42,715 bases of DNA from Oscillospiraceae bacterium (lineage in GTDB: Bacteria; Bacillota; Clostridia; Oscillospirales; Oscillospiraceae), in NCBI GenBank assembly GCA_017619715.1, contig JAFZRS010000001.1:1-42715 (forward strand), given 5' to 3'. Of the stretch, positions 16,302-25,588 are shown one piece after another. The translations under genes and the position numbers were made by a program. Every line of letters begins with the position of its first letter. The first letter of the stretch is position 1. Under the pieces are notes generated by a model. That model ran no database searches, was not told where the DNA came from, and worked only from the letters and a program-made list of their open reading frames with translations.

Positions 16302-17593
16302 TCCCATTCCTCCCGAGGCTCGCGCCGGCCCTCGATATACTCCTTCACCTGTCCCAATAGACGCGGCGGACATACCGCCACCACGTCCACCGTTTCACTG
16401 TATGCTACGCTCTCCACTTTGCCGTCCCGGTACAGCGCGTCCAGCAGCCCCGTTTTATCGTAGGGCAGATGAAGCGTCACACGGCGCGTACCTTTATCGA
16501 GCTTTGCGTCGATCTCCTGGAGGAGCTCGTCAATTCCCTCGCCGGTGCGGGCGGAGATGGACACCGCGTCTGCCCGATCCAGTCGGATAAACGGGGTCGC
16601 CAGATCGCACTTGTTATACACCCGGATACAGGGAATATGCTCGGCGCCCAACTCGCGGATCAGTTCGTCCACAATCCGCTGTTGCTGTTCCCATTGCGGG
16701 TGGGACGCATCGATCACGTGGAGGAGAAGATCCGCATACTCCAACTCCTCCAGTGTCGCCTTAAACGCCTCCACCAACTGATGGGGCAGCTTGCGGATAA
16801 AACCCACGGTGTCGGAAATCACCACGTCCAGCGTATCGGACACAGTGAGCAAGCGTGTAGTGGTGTCCAGTGTGTCGAAAAGGCGGTTGTTGGCGGGGAT
16901 CGCCGCGCCGGTCAATGCGTAGAGCAGCGTGGATTGACCCGCGTTGGTGTAGCCCACGATGGCAACCACCGGGATCTCGTTTTTCATGCGCCGCTGTCGC
17001 TGGGTACTCCGCACGCGGCGCACCTCCTCCAGCTCCGCGCGCAGCTTGTCAATTTTGCGGCGGATATGGCGGCGGTCGGTTTCCAGCTGCGTCTCGCCCG
17101 GACCTTTTGAGCCGATGGGACCTTTGCCGCTGGTACCCGCCTGCCGTTCCAGATGCGTCCACATACCCACCAGACGCGGCAGCAGGTACTGGTACTGCGC
17201 CAGCTCCACCTGTAAACAGCCCTCCCGGGTGCGGGCGCGCTGGGCAAAGATATCCAGTATCAGCCCGCTGCGGTCGATGACCTGCACGCCCAACAATTCC
17301 GTCAGCACCCGAATCTGGGACGGTGAAAGATCATTGTCGAAGATTACCAGCGTGGCACTCTCCGCTTCCACCACGCGCTTGACCTCCTCCACCTTCCCCT
17401 CGCCGATAAAGCTGTGGGGATCGGGCGCGGCGCGGCTTTGCAGCAGTACGCCCACCGCCTGCGCCCCGGCGGTATCCACCAGTGCGGCAAGCTCGTCGAG
17501 GCTCTCCTCGTCGGCGCTGTCCTCATGCAGTACCGGTGAGCGCAAACCCACCAGCACCGCGTAGTCCCGTTTTTTCTCCGTACTCTGTTCCAT
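16298..17593 (-). CDS. hflX: GTPase HflX with altered Walker A lysine
   Basis: This is a 431-residue ribosome-associated GTPase of the HflX family, which splits stalled 70S ribosomes in characterised species. An N-terminal HflX domain, a glycine-rich segment SGKGPIGSKGPGETQLETDRR, a coiled linker and the GTPase domain are all visible. G2 is DTLDTTTR, G3 DTVGF, G4 NKCD, and G5 SARTG. The P-loop, however, reads GYTNAGQST: Gln220 (codon CAA at 16934-16936) replaces the invariant Lys. A C-terminal domain of about 60 residues follows. A TTTACA-17-TATAAT promoter precedes it. First gene of hflX-yigZ-pepD. Confidence 0.92.
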   Translation of the reverse strand: MEQSTEKKRDYAVLVGLRSPVLHEDSADEESLDELAALVDTAGAQAVGVLLQSRAAPDPHSFIGEGKVEEVKRVVEAESATLVIFDNDLSPSQIRVLTELLGVQVIDRSGLILDIFAQRARTREGCLQVELAQYQYLLPRLVGMWTHLERQAGTSGKGPIGSKGPGETQLETDRRHIRRKIDKLRAELEEVRRVRSTQRQRRMKNEIPVVAIVGYTNAGQSTLLYALTGAAIPANNRLFDTLDTTTRLLTVSDTLDVVISDTVGFIRKLPHQLVEAFKATLEELEYADLLLHVIDASHPQWEQQQRIVDELIRELGAEHIPCIRVYNKCDLATPFIRLDRADAVSISARTGEGIDELLQEIDAKLDKGTRRVTLHLPYDKTGLLDALYRDGKVESVAYSETVDVVAVCPPRLLGQVKEYIEGRREPREEWE

Positions 17594-17623
17594 ACTACCT
17601 CGCCTGCTTTGTAAAGTAACATG

Positions 17624-17652
17624 ATTATAATATATCCCGTTTCAAATGTAAA
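17624..17652 (-). promoter_or_regulatory. Sigma-A promoter of hflX
   Basis: The minus strand carries TTTACA (17647-17652), 17 bases, and TATAAT (17624-17629), followed by a short leader to the hflX ATG. Confidence 0.75.
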
Positions 17653-17678
17653 CCGCACCCTTTTGGCGGTACATCGCA

Positions 17679-17713
17679 AAAAAACCGGGAAAAGCATCTC
17701 TGCCTTTCCCGGT
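17679..17713 (-). terminator. rpmE terminator
   Basis: ACCGGGAAA and TTTCCCGGT arms pair around a 13-base loop, and the minus strand ends in TTTTTTT. It lies 22 bases after the rpmE stop. Confidence 0.85.
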
Positions 17714-17735
17714 ATTCTCTGTGTCACAGTTTGGC

Positions 17736-17939
17736 TTAGCCGTTCAGACCGAAGCGCTTGTTGAACTTCGCCACACGTCCGCCCGTATCCACCAGCTTCT
17801 GCTTGCCGGTGAAGAAGGGGTGACACTTAGAGCAGACTTCCACGCGAATATCCTTCTTCGTAGAACCTGTCTCAATCACATTACCGCAGGCGCATTTAAT
17901 AGTAGTCTGCTGATAATTGGGATGGATTCCTTCCTTCAT
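17736..17939 (-). CDS. rpmE: 50S ribosomal protein L31 (zinc-binding type)
   Basis: This encodes 67 residues, the normal length for L31. The zinc ligands are present as CAC at residues 16-18 and CSKC at 36-39, so it is the zinc-containing (C+) form rather than the zinc-free paralog. The sequence [20 protein letters not shown] and the [17 protein letters not shown] block are diagnostic. It is monocistronic, between a promoter at 17992-18020 and a strong terminator. The leader contains the palindrome CGCCCATGGGCG, which could be an autoregulatory L31 leader structure, though this is inference. Confidence 0.97.
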   Translation of the reverse strand: MKEGIHPNYQQTTIKCACGNVIETGSTKKDIRVEVCSKCHPFFTGKQKLVDTGGRVAKFNKRFGLNG

Positions 17940-17991
17940 TGCTCTGGTTCACCCCTTTCCGGTACATTCGTCGCCCATGGGCGCAATAAAG

Positions 17992-18020
17992 AGAATAGCA
18001 CACTTGCGCCGCGATTGCAA
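17992..18020 (-). promoter_or_regulatory. Probable rpmE promoter
   Basis: The minus strand reads TTGCAA (18015-18020), 17 bases, TATTCT (17992-17997). A palindromic CGCCCATGGGCG lies in the leader (about 17972-17983) before the start codon. Confidence 0.55.
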
Positions 18021-18137
18021 GTGTTTTTTTTGCATTTTTATACTCCTGCAATCGGTCATAAGCTTTTTTGCCACATGCTGTCCCGCTGCTCCATCAAAGA
18101 TTAGCTATACGGTTAGCATGTGTTTGTTCTATAATAG

Positions 18138-19910
18138 CTATGCTACGATTTCATTGTTGTCCATTGCCGTTAAGAAGTCTTGCCGCGTCTTAACGCCGCT
18201 TTTGATCTGTTCTGCAATTAGAAGCAAATTCTTAACGGCAATTCCTCCGCCATTGATACCTCGCAGGTTATGAATGTATTGGAGCGAATCCCGAAAACCG
18301 CCGGTGAGATAAGAAGTGATAAACAAAAATGAAAAATCAACCACATTTTCAGGGAATGAGCGCCACCATTCATTAGCCGGAACGCCTTGCTGACGCCTTT
18401 GATTCTGTTCGATGTATCTCATCATCTCATCTCTTGCGGCGCCGGGAATAGAGAAGCCGTTTCGATACGATTTATTGTCAATAATGGTGCCCTTGTCACC
18501 GTCAAAAATAATCACATCCGGCTTGTCCGCCCCACCCAACCAAACACCGCCAAAACCGAGTTCCCGCGTAAAGAGTTGTGCGGTTTTTATTTCAAACTCC
18601 CTTGCATCCGCATTTCTTTGCGCGGCGGTATTCGCATCGCTAAAGGCCAGGTCAATCAATTCCAGATAGGCATGATCCAGAGTGCGCAGTTCGTTTATCA
18701 CTTCGCCCTTTATGGCGATGACATGATCCCCGCGAACGGCGTATGTATCAGGTATGTTCAACCCCACTATATTGTCGATAATCCTATATCTATCACCGTT
18801 CTGCTCAACCCTTATTCCGATATTAGTAAAATTGCGAATATCATCTGTATAAAATGCGGCATCGTCTTGGAATCCAAGGTCTCGCATTCTTCTCACAATT
18901 TGTTCCAAACTCTTTTCTCTGTCCAAAAGTTTAATAATATTCGCCCGCCTGCTTCTTAAATAATCCGCATTACTACTCTTTGTGGCAAGCATCTCGTATG
19001 TAACAATTTTGGGTATGCTGGGATGTCTGGAATAGCCCTTGGACCGAGCGATAGCTCTATTGCCTTCTCTGGTTATTTTCCAGCCGTTAAGCACAGTGTC
19101 AAAATGCCTTCCATAAGCATCAACCGATACCGCTTTCCGGCCTGTTATAACCCAGCCCATTTGGCAGCACCAACGCGCTATACCGCGAGCATATTTGTCG
19201 GAATCACCTTCCAGATTGGCTTTCACTCCATGCTTTCTTCCAGCTTGAGCTGTTTCAAAGTCATAAACAAAGTCATCTTGCGGTATAGAAGTAAAGCCTC
19301 GCTCGCCTTTGAATCCTAATTTGTTTCCTAACTCAAATTTTGTATGAATTTCGCCATCAGACAATAGCGACAGAATCCGATACACCGGCGGATAGCGTAA
19401 TAGTGCTTCCCCGAGTATCTCCATTTCTTCTGCATCGGTAGCGGCATTTGCAAGCCTTCTGCCTATATCCGTCACTTCGCAAGTATCGGTCGTTTGGTCA
19501 TATTTCAAAAGGCCTGTCGAAATGGCCCAACGAATAAATCCGTCTGCTGTCCAGTCATCAGTATACGGTTTCTTCATTTGGGCGGTATTACCAGCTCTGT
19601 CTGTTAATGATAGTTTTCTTTGACCGTTAACTGCCGCTTGAACAATACCGGAACACAGGGCATTTCTCCTGTTTCCACTTGATCCCTTGCCTTTCAAATC
19701 GGCATATTTATACCGCACTTCACCGTTTGCTAAAACTGCCCTGAGCCGCAAATAATCGCTTTCAGTCATTCTTTGATAACGATATATAGTATCAAGTTTT
19801 CCTAATAGCCATTCGTTATCATCAGACCCGCTCACAAGAGAACCGACTATTCGTTTTAATGCTTTCAGATCGGAAGGGTTTTGAACCCAACCAAATGTTC
19901 TTCTCGCCAT
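18138..19910 (-). CDS. FokI-like type IIS restriction endonuclease
   Basis: This 590-residue protein is collinear with FokI as I recall its sequence. The N-terminal recognition part starts RRTFGWVQNP (FokI IRTFGWVQNP) and keeps the winged-helix blocks DGFIRWA, TKFELGNKLGFKGERGFTS and EGDSDKYAR. The C-terminal cleavage domain has LGGADKPD, then IIDNKSY, so catalytic Asp465, Asp478 and Lys480, with exactly 110 residues after the Lys as in FokI. The dimer-interface Asp/Arg pair is kept in RDEMMRY. FokI recognises GGATG and cuts 9/13 bases away; the same target is likely but not proved. It starts 17 bases after the methyltransferase with AGAGAGG upstream. The gene is AT-rich against its neighbours. 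Confidence 0.92.
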   Translation of the reverse strand: MARRTFGWVQNPSDLKALKRIVGSLVSGSDDNEWLLGKLDTIYRYQRMTESDYLRLRAVLANGEVRYKYADLKGKGSSGNRRNALCSGIVQAAVNGQRKLSLTDRAGNTAQMKKPYTDDWTADGFIRWAISTGLLKYDQTTDTCEVTDIGRRLANAATDAEEMEILGEALLRYPPVYRILSLLSDGEIHTKFELGNKLGFKGERGFTSIPQDDFVYDFETAQAGRKHGVKANLEGDSDKYARGIARWCCQMGWVITGRKAVSVDAYGRHFDTVLNGWKITREGNRAIARSKGYSRHPSIPKIVTYEMLATKSSNADYLRSRRANIIKLLDREKSLEQIVRRMRDLGFQDDAAFYTDDIRNFTNIGIRVEQNGDRYRIIDNIVGLNIPDTYAVRGDHVIAIKGEVINELRTLDHAYLELIDLAFSDANTAAQRNADAREFEIKTAQLFTRELGFGGVWLGGADKPDVIIFDGDKGTIIDNKSYRNGFSIPGAARDEMMRYIEQNQRRQQGVPANEWWRSFPENVVDFSFLFITSYLTGGFRDSLQYIHNLRGINGGGIAVKNLLLIAEQIKSGVKTRQDFLTAMDNNEIVA

Positions 19911-19927
19911 ATAATCCTCTCTAAACT

Positions 19928-21826
19928 CTAATAGTTTGTTATCAAAACTTCTATTGTCGCATTTTCTTTGTTGTTTGCATGATAGTTGGCGTTATTGTAG
20001 TTAAAATCCATATGATGCACATTGTATTTTTTTGACCACTCGCAAAGTGCTTCATTTATGATCCCCTTATGTTCTATAACATTTGAAAGGGCAAAATGCA
20101 CGCCTCTTTTGTTCAGTTCATCCAAAAGAGAATACAATGCTTTATCATGGTCTTCAGTCCAACCGTCAAACCCGCGCTTCCCATCGTTATAAGGACCTGT
20201 TGTAATTAAATACGGCGGGTCTGCATATACAAAATCATCCTTTTTCAGAAATGATAAGTCAATTTCTCTAAAATCATCTGCAATAAGCTCTACGCCCTGA
20301 ATCGCCTTATGAAATGCTATCAGGTTGTTCCTGATAGTCGCATTGAAATAGCTTCTGTCTTTTCCAAAAGGGCAATTAAACTCATGTTTTGAATTAAAGC
20401 GTAATTGATGATTAAAGGAATAGCAGGAGAGAATAAACAGATCTATCGGTTTGCGGGTTTTGTTATATTCTTTCTTTAATGCGTCATATCCATCCTTGTT
20501 TGTAATACTCAATTTATACTTTTTTATTACCCTATCTATGTATTTCAAAATACCATCAATATCATTTTTTTGAAAATACTTAAATATTTCAATTAAATGA
20601 TAATTATTATCGTTTGCGATCGTTTCCTTCGCCTGGACATTTGAAAATACATCACCGCCGCCAGCAAATAAATCCAGAAAGATATCAATTCTATCAGGAA
20701 ACAATGGAAGCATTTGTGGAAGCAGTTTATATTTGCCGCCAACGTAATTCATAGGTGATTTTATAAAATGATTCCCTGCAATCTCTCTGCCGCTTTCCGT
20801 TTTTTTTTGAAATAAATATATCTGCTCTTTCAGCTTCTTCTGACTGTTTGGTATTTTGCTCTTATATCTGCGATAGTCAGTCTCTATCAGCTTAAAAGTG
20901 TCTTTAGCGGCATATTTCTTACAAAGCGTGCTCAATTCTTCTGTTGATAAAAGCCCCTCGCTGCTATAACTGATAACCACATATTTGGTGTTTGCTTTCT
21001 GTATCATTCTTTCAAAAGCATCTTTTACCCTCGCCTTTTGACAGAAATTGGATTTCTCTTTTTTATATTCCCGCATTCCGGTTTTTCCGTGGATGATCGG
21101 ATAATCGTATCTGGCTATGGTTTCAAGTATATGATAATTGGGCAGATATTGTCTTGCGTTGTACGGCGGATCAGCGTATAGGACGTCGGCATGCACGCTG
21201 TTAAGCAACGCGTCACAATCCATGTTAAAAGACAGGGACTTTTTTCTGCTTGAAATGAGTTCCGGCTTCTCCAAGGTAAGATCTTTGTATGTTCTCACAT
21301 CCCAATGCTTCAAGTATGCGGCATAAACGCCCGCAATATTTGCAACAAAAGGTACTGCCTGTATCAATGATGCAAGCAGGTAATAGTATTCGTTTTCAGC
21401 TATTCTACCTTGTTGATACCACTCCTCTATCGTAATCCGTATGATATCAATTTTGATCGCGTTTTTGGATTGAAAATACATTCTCTCACAGTTTTTATTG
21501 GGAGAGTAGTTTTGATAAATGAAGCATTTTTCTATGTCAATTTCGGTTTTTTCAAGTGTGAGATTGTTCAGATAATCAATGGGATGCTCAATGCCTAATA
21601 AGGGAAATTTCGGTTCGGTATTATTGGAAAGGATACCCTTATTTATAGCATAAGAGAAATAAAGGCAGTCATTAGAATACACCTTGTATCCCGCTTTCTT
21701 AAAAGCGTTGGAAACAACACCGGAACCGGCAAAAACATCAATCACAGATTTGACGTCTCCGCAGTATCCGGATATTGTTGAAACAATTTGTTCTGTAAGA
21801 AGCCTCTTACCACCTATATATCTCAT
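19928..21826 (-). CDS. FokI-like two-domain adenine-N6 methyltransferase
   Basis: This 632-residue fusion of two Dam-like (D12 class) N6-adenine methyltransferases matches M.FokI, where each half modifies one strand of the asymmetric site. The first half has RYIGGKRLL, SAM motif DVFAGSG (30-36) and catalytic DPPY at 219-222. The second half has SPMNYVGGKYKLL, DLFAGGG and DPPY at 536-539, and ends EVLITNY exactly as in M.FokI. An AAGGA site precedes the ATG. It is promoter-proximal to the nuclease gene, so methylation can precede cutting. AT-rich composition marks the pair as acquired. Confidence 0.93.
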   Translation of the reverse strand: MRYIGGKRLLTEQIVSTISGYCGDVKSVIDVFAGSGVVSNAFKKAGYKVYSNDCLYFSYAINKGILSNNTEPKFPLLGIEHPIDYLNNLTLEKTEIDIEKCFIYQNYSPNKNCERMYFQSKNAIKIDIIRITIEEWYQQGRIAENEYYYLLASLIQAVPFVANIAGVYAAYLKHWDVRTYKDLTLEKPELISSRKKSLSFNMDCDALLNSVHADVLYADPPYNARQYLPNYHILETIARYDYPIIHGKTGMREYKKEKSNFCQKARVKDAFERMIQKANTKYVVISYSSEGLLSTEELSTLCKKYAAKDTFKLIETDYRRYKSKIPNSQKKLKEQIYLFQKKTESGREIAGNHFIKSPMNYVGGKYKLLPQMLPLFPDRIDIFLDLFAGGGDVFSNVQAKETIANDNNYHLIEIFKYFQKNDIDGILKYIDRVIKKYKLSITNKDGYDALKKEYNKTRKPIDLFILSCYSFNHQLRFNSKHEFNCPFGKDRSYFNATIRNNLIAFHKAIQGVELIADDFREIDLSFLKKDDFVYADPPYLITTGPYNDGKRGFDGWTEDHDKALYSLLDELNKRGVHFALSNVIEHKGIINEALCEWSKKYNVHHMDFNYNNANYHANNKENATIEVLITNY

Positions 21827-21913
21827 CTTGGTAATCCTTTACTTTTCCCTTTTCCCTAAAAAATAAGGTATCCGCTATCCATAACTCATGTAATAATCCG
21901 CTCTTATTGCAAC

Positions 21914-21942
21914 ATTATAGCATAGGTATAATTAATTGGCAA
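21914..21942 (-). promoter_or_regulatory. Promoter of the restriction-modification operon
   Basis: The minus strand carries TTGCCA (21937-21942), 17 bases and TATAAT (21914-21919). The leader to the methyltransferase ATG is about 80 bases and AT-rich. Confidence 0.75.
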
Positions 21943-21981
21943 ATGCTCATTGGGCGGTGGCGTTTATAGAAATAGAGCTGT

Positions 21982-22009
21982 AAAAAGGACTGCCAAACGG
22001 CAGCCCTTT
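21982..22009 (-). terminator. addA terminator
   Basis: A stem AAAGGGCTGCC/GGCAGTCCTTT with one G-U pair closes a 4-base loop and is followed by T's on the minus strand. It ends the addB-addA transcript before the restriction-modification promoter. Confidence 0.8.
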
Positions 22010-22045
22010 ATGATGAAATCGGTACTCTCCCTTATCAGTTTCGAT

Positions 22046-25000
22046 TTACAGGGAAACCTCCCGTCCCGTGGCAAAGAAATACAAAATCTTCTCCGCTATC
22101 GGGCGCTCCAGCACCCGGGTGAGAGCGGTGGCGTAGGCGTTGAGCTGGCCTTGATAGCGCCGTGCGCGCTCCGCCTCCTGACCGGATCGAATGTGATCGG
22201 TCTTGAAGTCCACGATCACCAGTCCCTCGGGCGTATCAAAGGCACAGTCTACCACGCCTTGCAGCAACAGTTCCTCCTCGCAGCTCATACCGTCATATAG
22301 ATCCGCACCTGTCAGCAACGCAAACCGGTACTCGCGGTAGACCTGCGATGCCTCTTTGATCCTGCCGCATAGGGGTGAGCGCAGGAAACGCACGATGGCA
22401 CGGCAATCCACCGCCTCCGCCTGTTCCGGCGTCATGAGATGACGGCGCGTCAGCTCTGCGATTTGGAAGCGCACCGCCTCCTCGTCGTCGGCGGAAAAGT
22501 CCAGATACTGCATGACAAGATGGGTCGCCGTGCCGCGCTCGGCAGCGGTGAGTCCGGAGCTTTTCTGCAGGAAGCGCGGCTTTTCAAAGCTGACACTCCG
22601 GCGGGGCGTCGGAGCGCCCTCGGCGATCTCCTCGTCCAGCTCTCGACCCTTAAGCTGTGTAGCGGTAAGCTTGCTGGGAATCACGGTGGCGTTATCGTGC
22701 TGATAGCGCCGTTCCAGCGGTGCAGGATCAAACGGCGCAGGCGGCGGTGGCGTCTCCTCTTCCGGCGTTTCGATCCTCTCCGTCTGCTCGGTAGGGTTCT
22801 CCCAGACATGTACCTGCCAGCCCGGCGCGGATACATGATCCTCTATCTCCTGTCCCAGCCAGCGGCGCAGCGGCGCGCCCTCCGTCGACCGGAGCAGCGG
22901 CAGCAGCACCCAGTCGCCCGGCGAGCGAGCCATGCCCACCACCTCCGGAGACGTCGGACACCCGCCCAGAGAAAGCAGCTGTCCCACATGCGTACGGGCG
23001 GCGTGCATGCAGTCGACCAGGATCATTTTTTCTTTGGCGCGGGTCATGGCGACGTAGAGAATACGCATCTCCTCCGCCTTGGACTCCCGTTCCTTTCGCA
23101 GTTTCACCGCCGTTTTGAGCAGAGTGGGATACCGGATATGACGCCTGCGATCCACACAGTCCGCGCTCAAGCCCAGATCAGAATGTACCAGCACGGACTT
23201 TTTCATGTCGTCCATGTTGAAATCCTTTTGGAGATCCGCCAAAAATACCACGGGAAATTCCAGTCCTTTGGAGCTGTGGACGCTCATCAAGCGCACGCCG
23301 CCCACACTCTGCCGGACACCCACGGGCGGTTCCTGCCCGCGATCCAGCATCTGACGCAGGTGCGTCACAAAATCAAAGAGTCCCCCTCTTCCCTGCGCCG
23401 CCATGCCGCCGGCATAGGTAAACAGCGCGATCAACCGGTTCTTCCGATCCTCGCCGCCGTCCATAGCGCCGAAGATCGCCAGCGCGCCGCATTCACTGTA
23501 AATACGCCACAACAACCGATCCGCCGACAGATCTCCCGCCGCCGCACGCAAACGCGATAAGATGTCCAAGAACGCTGCGGTATCGGGCGAATTGTCTAAG
23601 CACAGCGCCTCGTAGTAGTCGCCCTCCGGGCGCAGTGCGCGGATCTGCGCCAGACGGTCCGGCGTAAAGCCGAACAGCGGCGAGCGCAGCACAGCGATCA
23701 GCGGCACGTCCTGCCGGGGATTATCCACGATTTGGAGGAAGGAGAACATGACCGCAATCTCCATGGCGGTAAAAAACCGTTCCTCCTCCCCGCCGCTAAA
23801 CGGAATATGCTCCCGCGCCATCGCCTCTGCCAACGCCGCCTCCCGCGGGCGGGGCGAGCGCATCAGCACTACGATATCCTCCGGACGCACCGGGCGCATA
23901 ACACCCTGATCCTGCACGCCATAGCCCTCGTCCAGCATTTGGCGGATCCGGCGGGCAATAAAACGCGCCTCCACCTGTGTACGGTCGAATTGTTCCGCCT
24001 CGGTATTCTCCACGTTGATGAGATGGAACTCCGTGTCCGTATCCGTGCGAGGCAGATAATCTTCTGCACCCGGATAGAGCCGTTCCGTCTCGCCGTATTC
24101 CATCTCTCCCATTCGCTCCGACATAACGTTGGAGAACACGAAATTGGCGGCGGAGAGTACCTCCTCGCGGGAACGGAAATTCTTTTGCAGCAGCACCCGG
24201 CGCGGTTCACCCTCCTGCGCCTCGGACACGTCCTTCCATGTAAGGTATTTCTGCAGGAAGATCGTGGGGTCTGCCAGACGGAAACGGTAGATGCTCTGCT
24301 TGACGTCGCCCACCGCAAAGAGCTTGCGCCCTTCGTCCGATACGGCGCGGAATATACAGTCCTGCACGGCGTTGCTGTCTTGATACTCGTCCACCATCAC
24401 CTCCCGGTAACGGGCGGACACCTGCTCGGCAAGCTCTGTGGGATTGCCGTTTTCATCGGTCAGCAGATCCACGGCGTAGTGCTCCTGATCGGAAAAATCC
24501 ACGCAGTTCCGGCGCACCTTCTCCGCCTGATACGCCAAACCGAATCGCTCTGTCAGCTCAATCAGCGACAGCATGGCAGGCGCTGTGCTTTGCAGATCCG
24601 ACAGATGCTCGGCAGAAGCGGTGCGAAACGGCGCCAGCAGGTTCTCCCGCACCTCTTTCTTGCACTTGTTCCACACAGTCTTTGCCTGCTCCGTCTGCTG
24701 TGTCACGTCTTCTTTGCGCACGCCGCCCAGTTTATGGAAGACCGGTTCTATGCGGCACATTTCGTCCCAACCGCGATGCACCGCCGCGCGGTATTGACGC
24801 AGCGACGCGGCGGCTTCACGGAACTGTGCGTCGAACTTCTCCTGCAGCGCAGGCGTGTCCGCCAGCGTATCCAGCTCCCGTTCCAGTCGCTCTGCCCAGA
24901 ATTCGGCGCGATCGGCAACGTGCTCCATCAGCTCCCGGACACCGTCCCATACCGAAAGGTCTTCAGGAAGCTGCTGCCATATCTCATGCTGGCGGCGCAG

Positions 25001-25588
25001 CCAGAGAAACGGGTGCGCCTGGCTTTGTATCTTCTCGTGGAGCTCCAGCACCAGCGTCTCCAGTGACCTGTCGTCCCGTCCCGCGCCCAGTGTCTCCGCA
25101 AGCAGTTCATCGCCGGGTTTCATATCGGTGTAGAAGTCCTCCAAAACCTGCTGCAAGACTCTCTGGCGCATCAGCGCCGCCTCCTGCTGATCCAGCACGC
25201 GGAAATCGGCGTTCAAACTGCGCCCCTCTACCGATGGCAGCAGTTGGATATTCTCACGCAGCAGCGCACAGCAAAAGGCGTCCACCGTCTTAATGTCCGA
25301 GCGATACACGCGAAACATCTGCCGGCGCAGATGGGCGCTGTCCGGCTGCTCCGCGACACGGCGGCTCAATTCCCGGGCAATCTTGCCCCGCAGCTCCGCC
25401 GCCGCGGCGTTGGTATATGTGATGATAAGGAAATCGTCCACATGGCAGCCCTCCTGCTCCATGTAGGAAAACAGGCGCTCCACCAGCACCCGGGTCTTGC
25501 CCGAGCCTGCCGCCGCCGACACCAACAGCGCGCCGCCCCGGTCATGGACCGCCGAAGATTGCTCCTGTGTCAAGCGTATGTCAGACAT
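22046..25588 (-). CDS. addA: AddAB helicase-nuclease subunit AddA
   Basis: This 1180-residue UvrD-like helicase with a C-terminal RecB-type nuclease is the motor subunit of AddAB (RexAB). AddAB processes double-strand breaks for recombination. Motif I is SAAAGSGKTR near 24-33, motif II is MVDEYQDSN, motif III-like DVKQSIYRFRLAD, and late motifs include MSVHSSKGLEFPVVF and YVAMTRAKEKM. The nuclease centre is GVVDCAFDTPEGLVIVDFKTD (Asp...Asp-Lys). It overlaps the end of addB by 8 bases, with GGAGAGGAGG before the ATG. Confidence 0.96.
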   Translation of the reverse strand: MSDIRLTQEQSSAVHDRGGALLVSAAAGSGKTRVLVERLFSYMEQEGCHVDDFLIITYTNAAAAELRGKIARELSRRVAEQPDSAHLRRQMFRVYRSDIKTVDAFCCALLRENIQLLPSVEGRSLNADFRVLDQQEAALMRQRVLQQVLEDFYTDMKPGDELLAETLGAGRDDRSLETLVLELHEKIQSQAHPFLWLRRQHEIWQQLPEDLSVWDGVRELMEHVADRAEFWAERLERELDTLADTPALQEKFDAQFREAAASLRQYRAAVHRGWDEMCRIEPVFHKLGGVRKEDVTQQTEQAKTVWNKCKKEVRENLLAPFRTASAEHLSDLQSTAPAMLSLIELTERFGLAYQAEKVRRNCVDFSDQEHYAVDLLTDENGNPTELAEQVSARYREVMVDEYQDSNAVQDCIFRAVSDEGRKLFAVGDVKQSIYRFRLADPTIFLQKYLTWKDVSEAQEGEPRRVLLQKNFRSREEVLSAANFVFSNVMSERMGEMEYGETERLYPGAEDYLPRTDTDTEFHLINVENTEAEQFDRTQVEARFIARRIRQMLDEGYGVQDQGVMRPVRPEDIVVLMRSPRPREAALAEAMAREHIPFSGGEEERFFTAMEIAVMFSFLQIVDNPRQDVPLIAVLRSPLFGFTPDRLAQIRALRPEGDYYEALCLDNSPDTAAFLDILSRLRAAAGDLSADRLLWRIYSECGALAIFGAMDGGEDRKNRLIALFTYAGGMAAQGRGGLFDFVTHLRQMLDRGQEPPVGVRQSVGGVRLMSVHSSKGLEFPVVFLADLQKDFNMDDMKKSVLVHSDLGLSADCVDRRRHIRYPTLLKTAVKLRKERESKAEEMRILYVAMTRAKEKMILVDCMHAARTHVGQLLSLGGCPTSPEVVGMARSPGDWVLLPLLRSTEGAPLRRWLGQEIEDHVSAPGWQVHVWENPTEQTERIETPEEETPPPPAPFDPAPLERRYQHDNATVIPSKLTATQLKGRELDEEIAEGAPTPRRSVSFEKPRFLQKSSGLTAAERGTATHLVMQYLDFSADDEEAVRFQIAELTRRHLMTPEQAEAVDCRAIVRFLRSPLCGRIKEASQVYREYRFALLTGADLYDGMSCEEELLLQGVVDCAFDTPEGLVIVDFKTDHIRSGQEAERARRYQGQLNAYATALTRVLERPIAEKILYFFATGREVSL

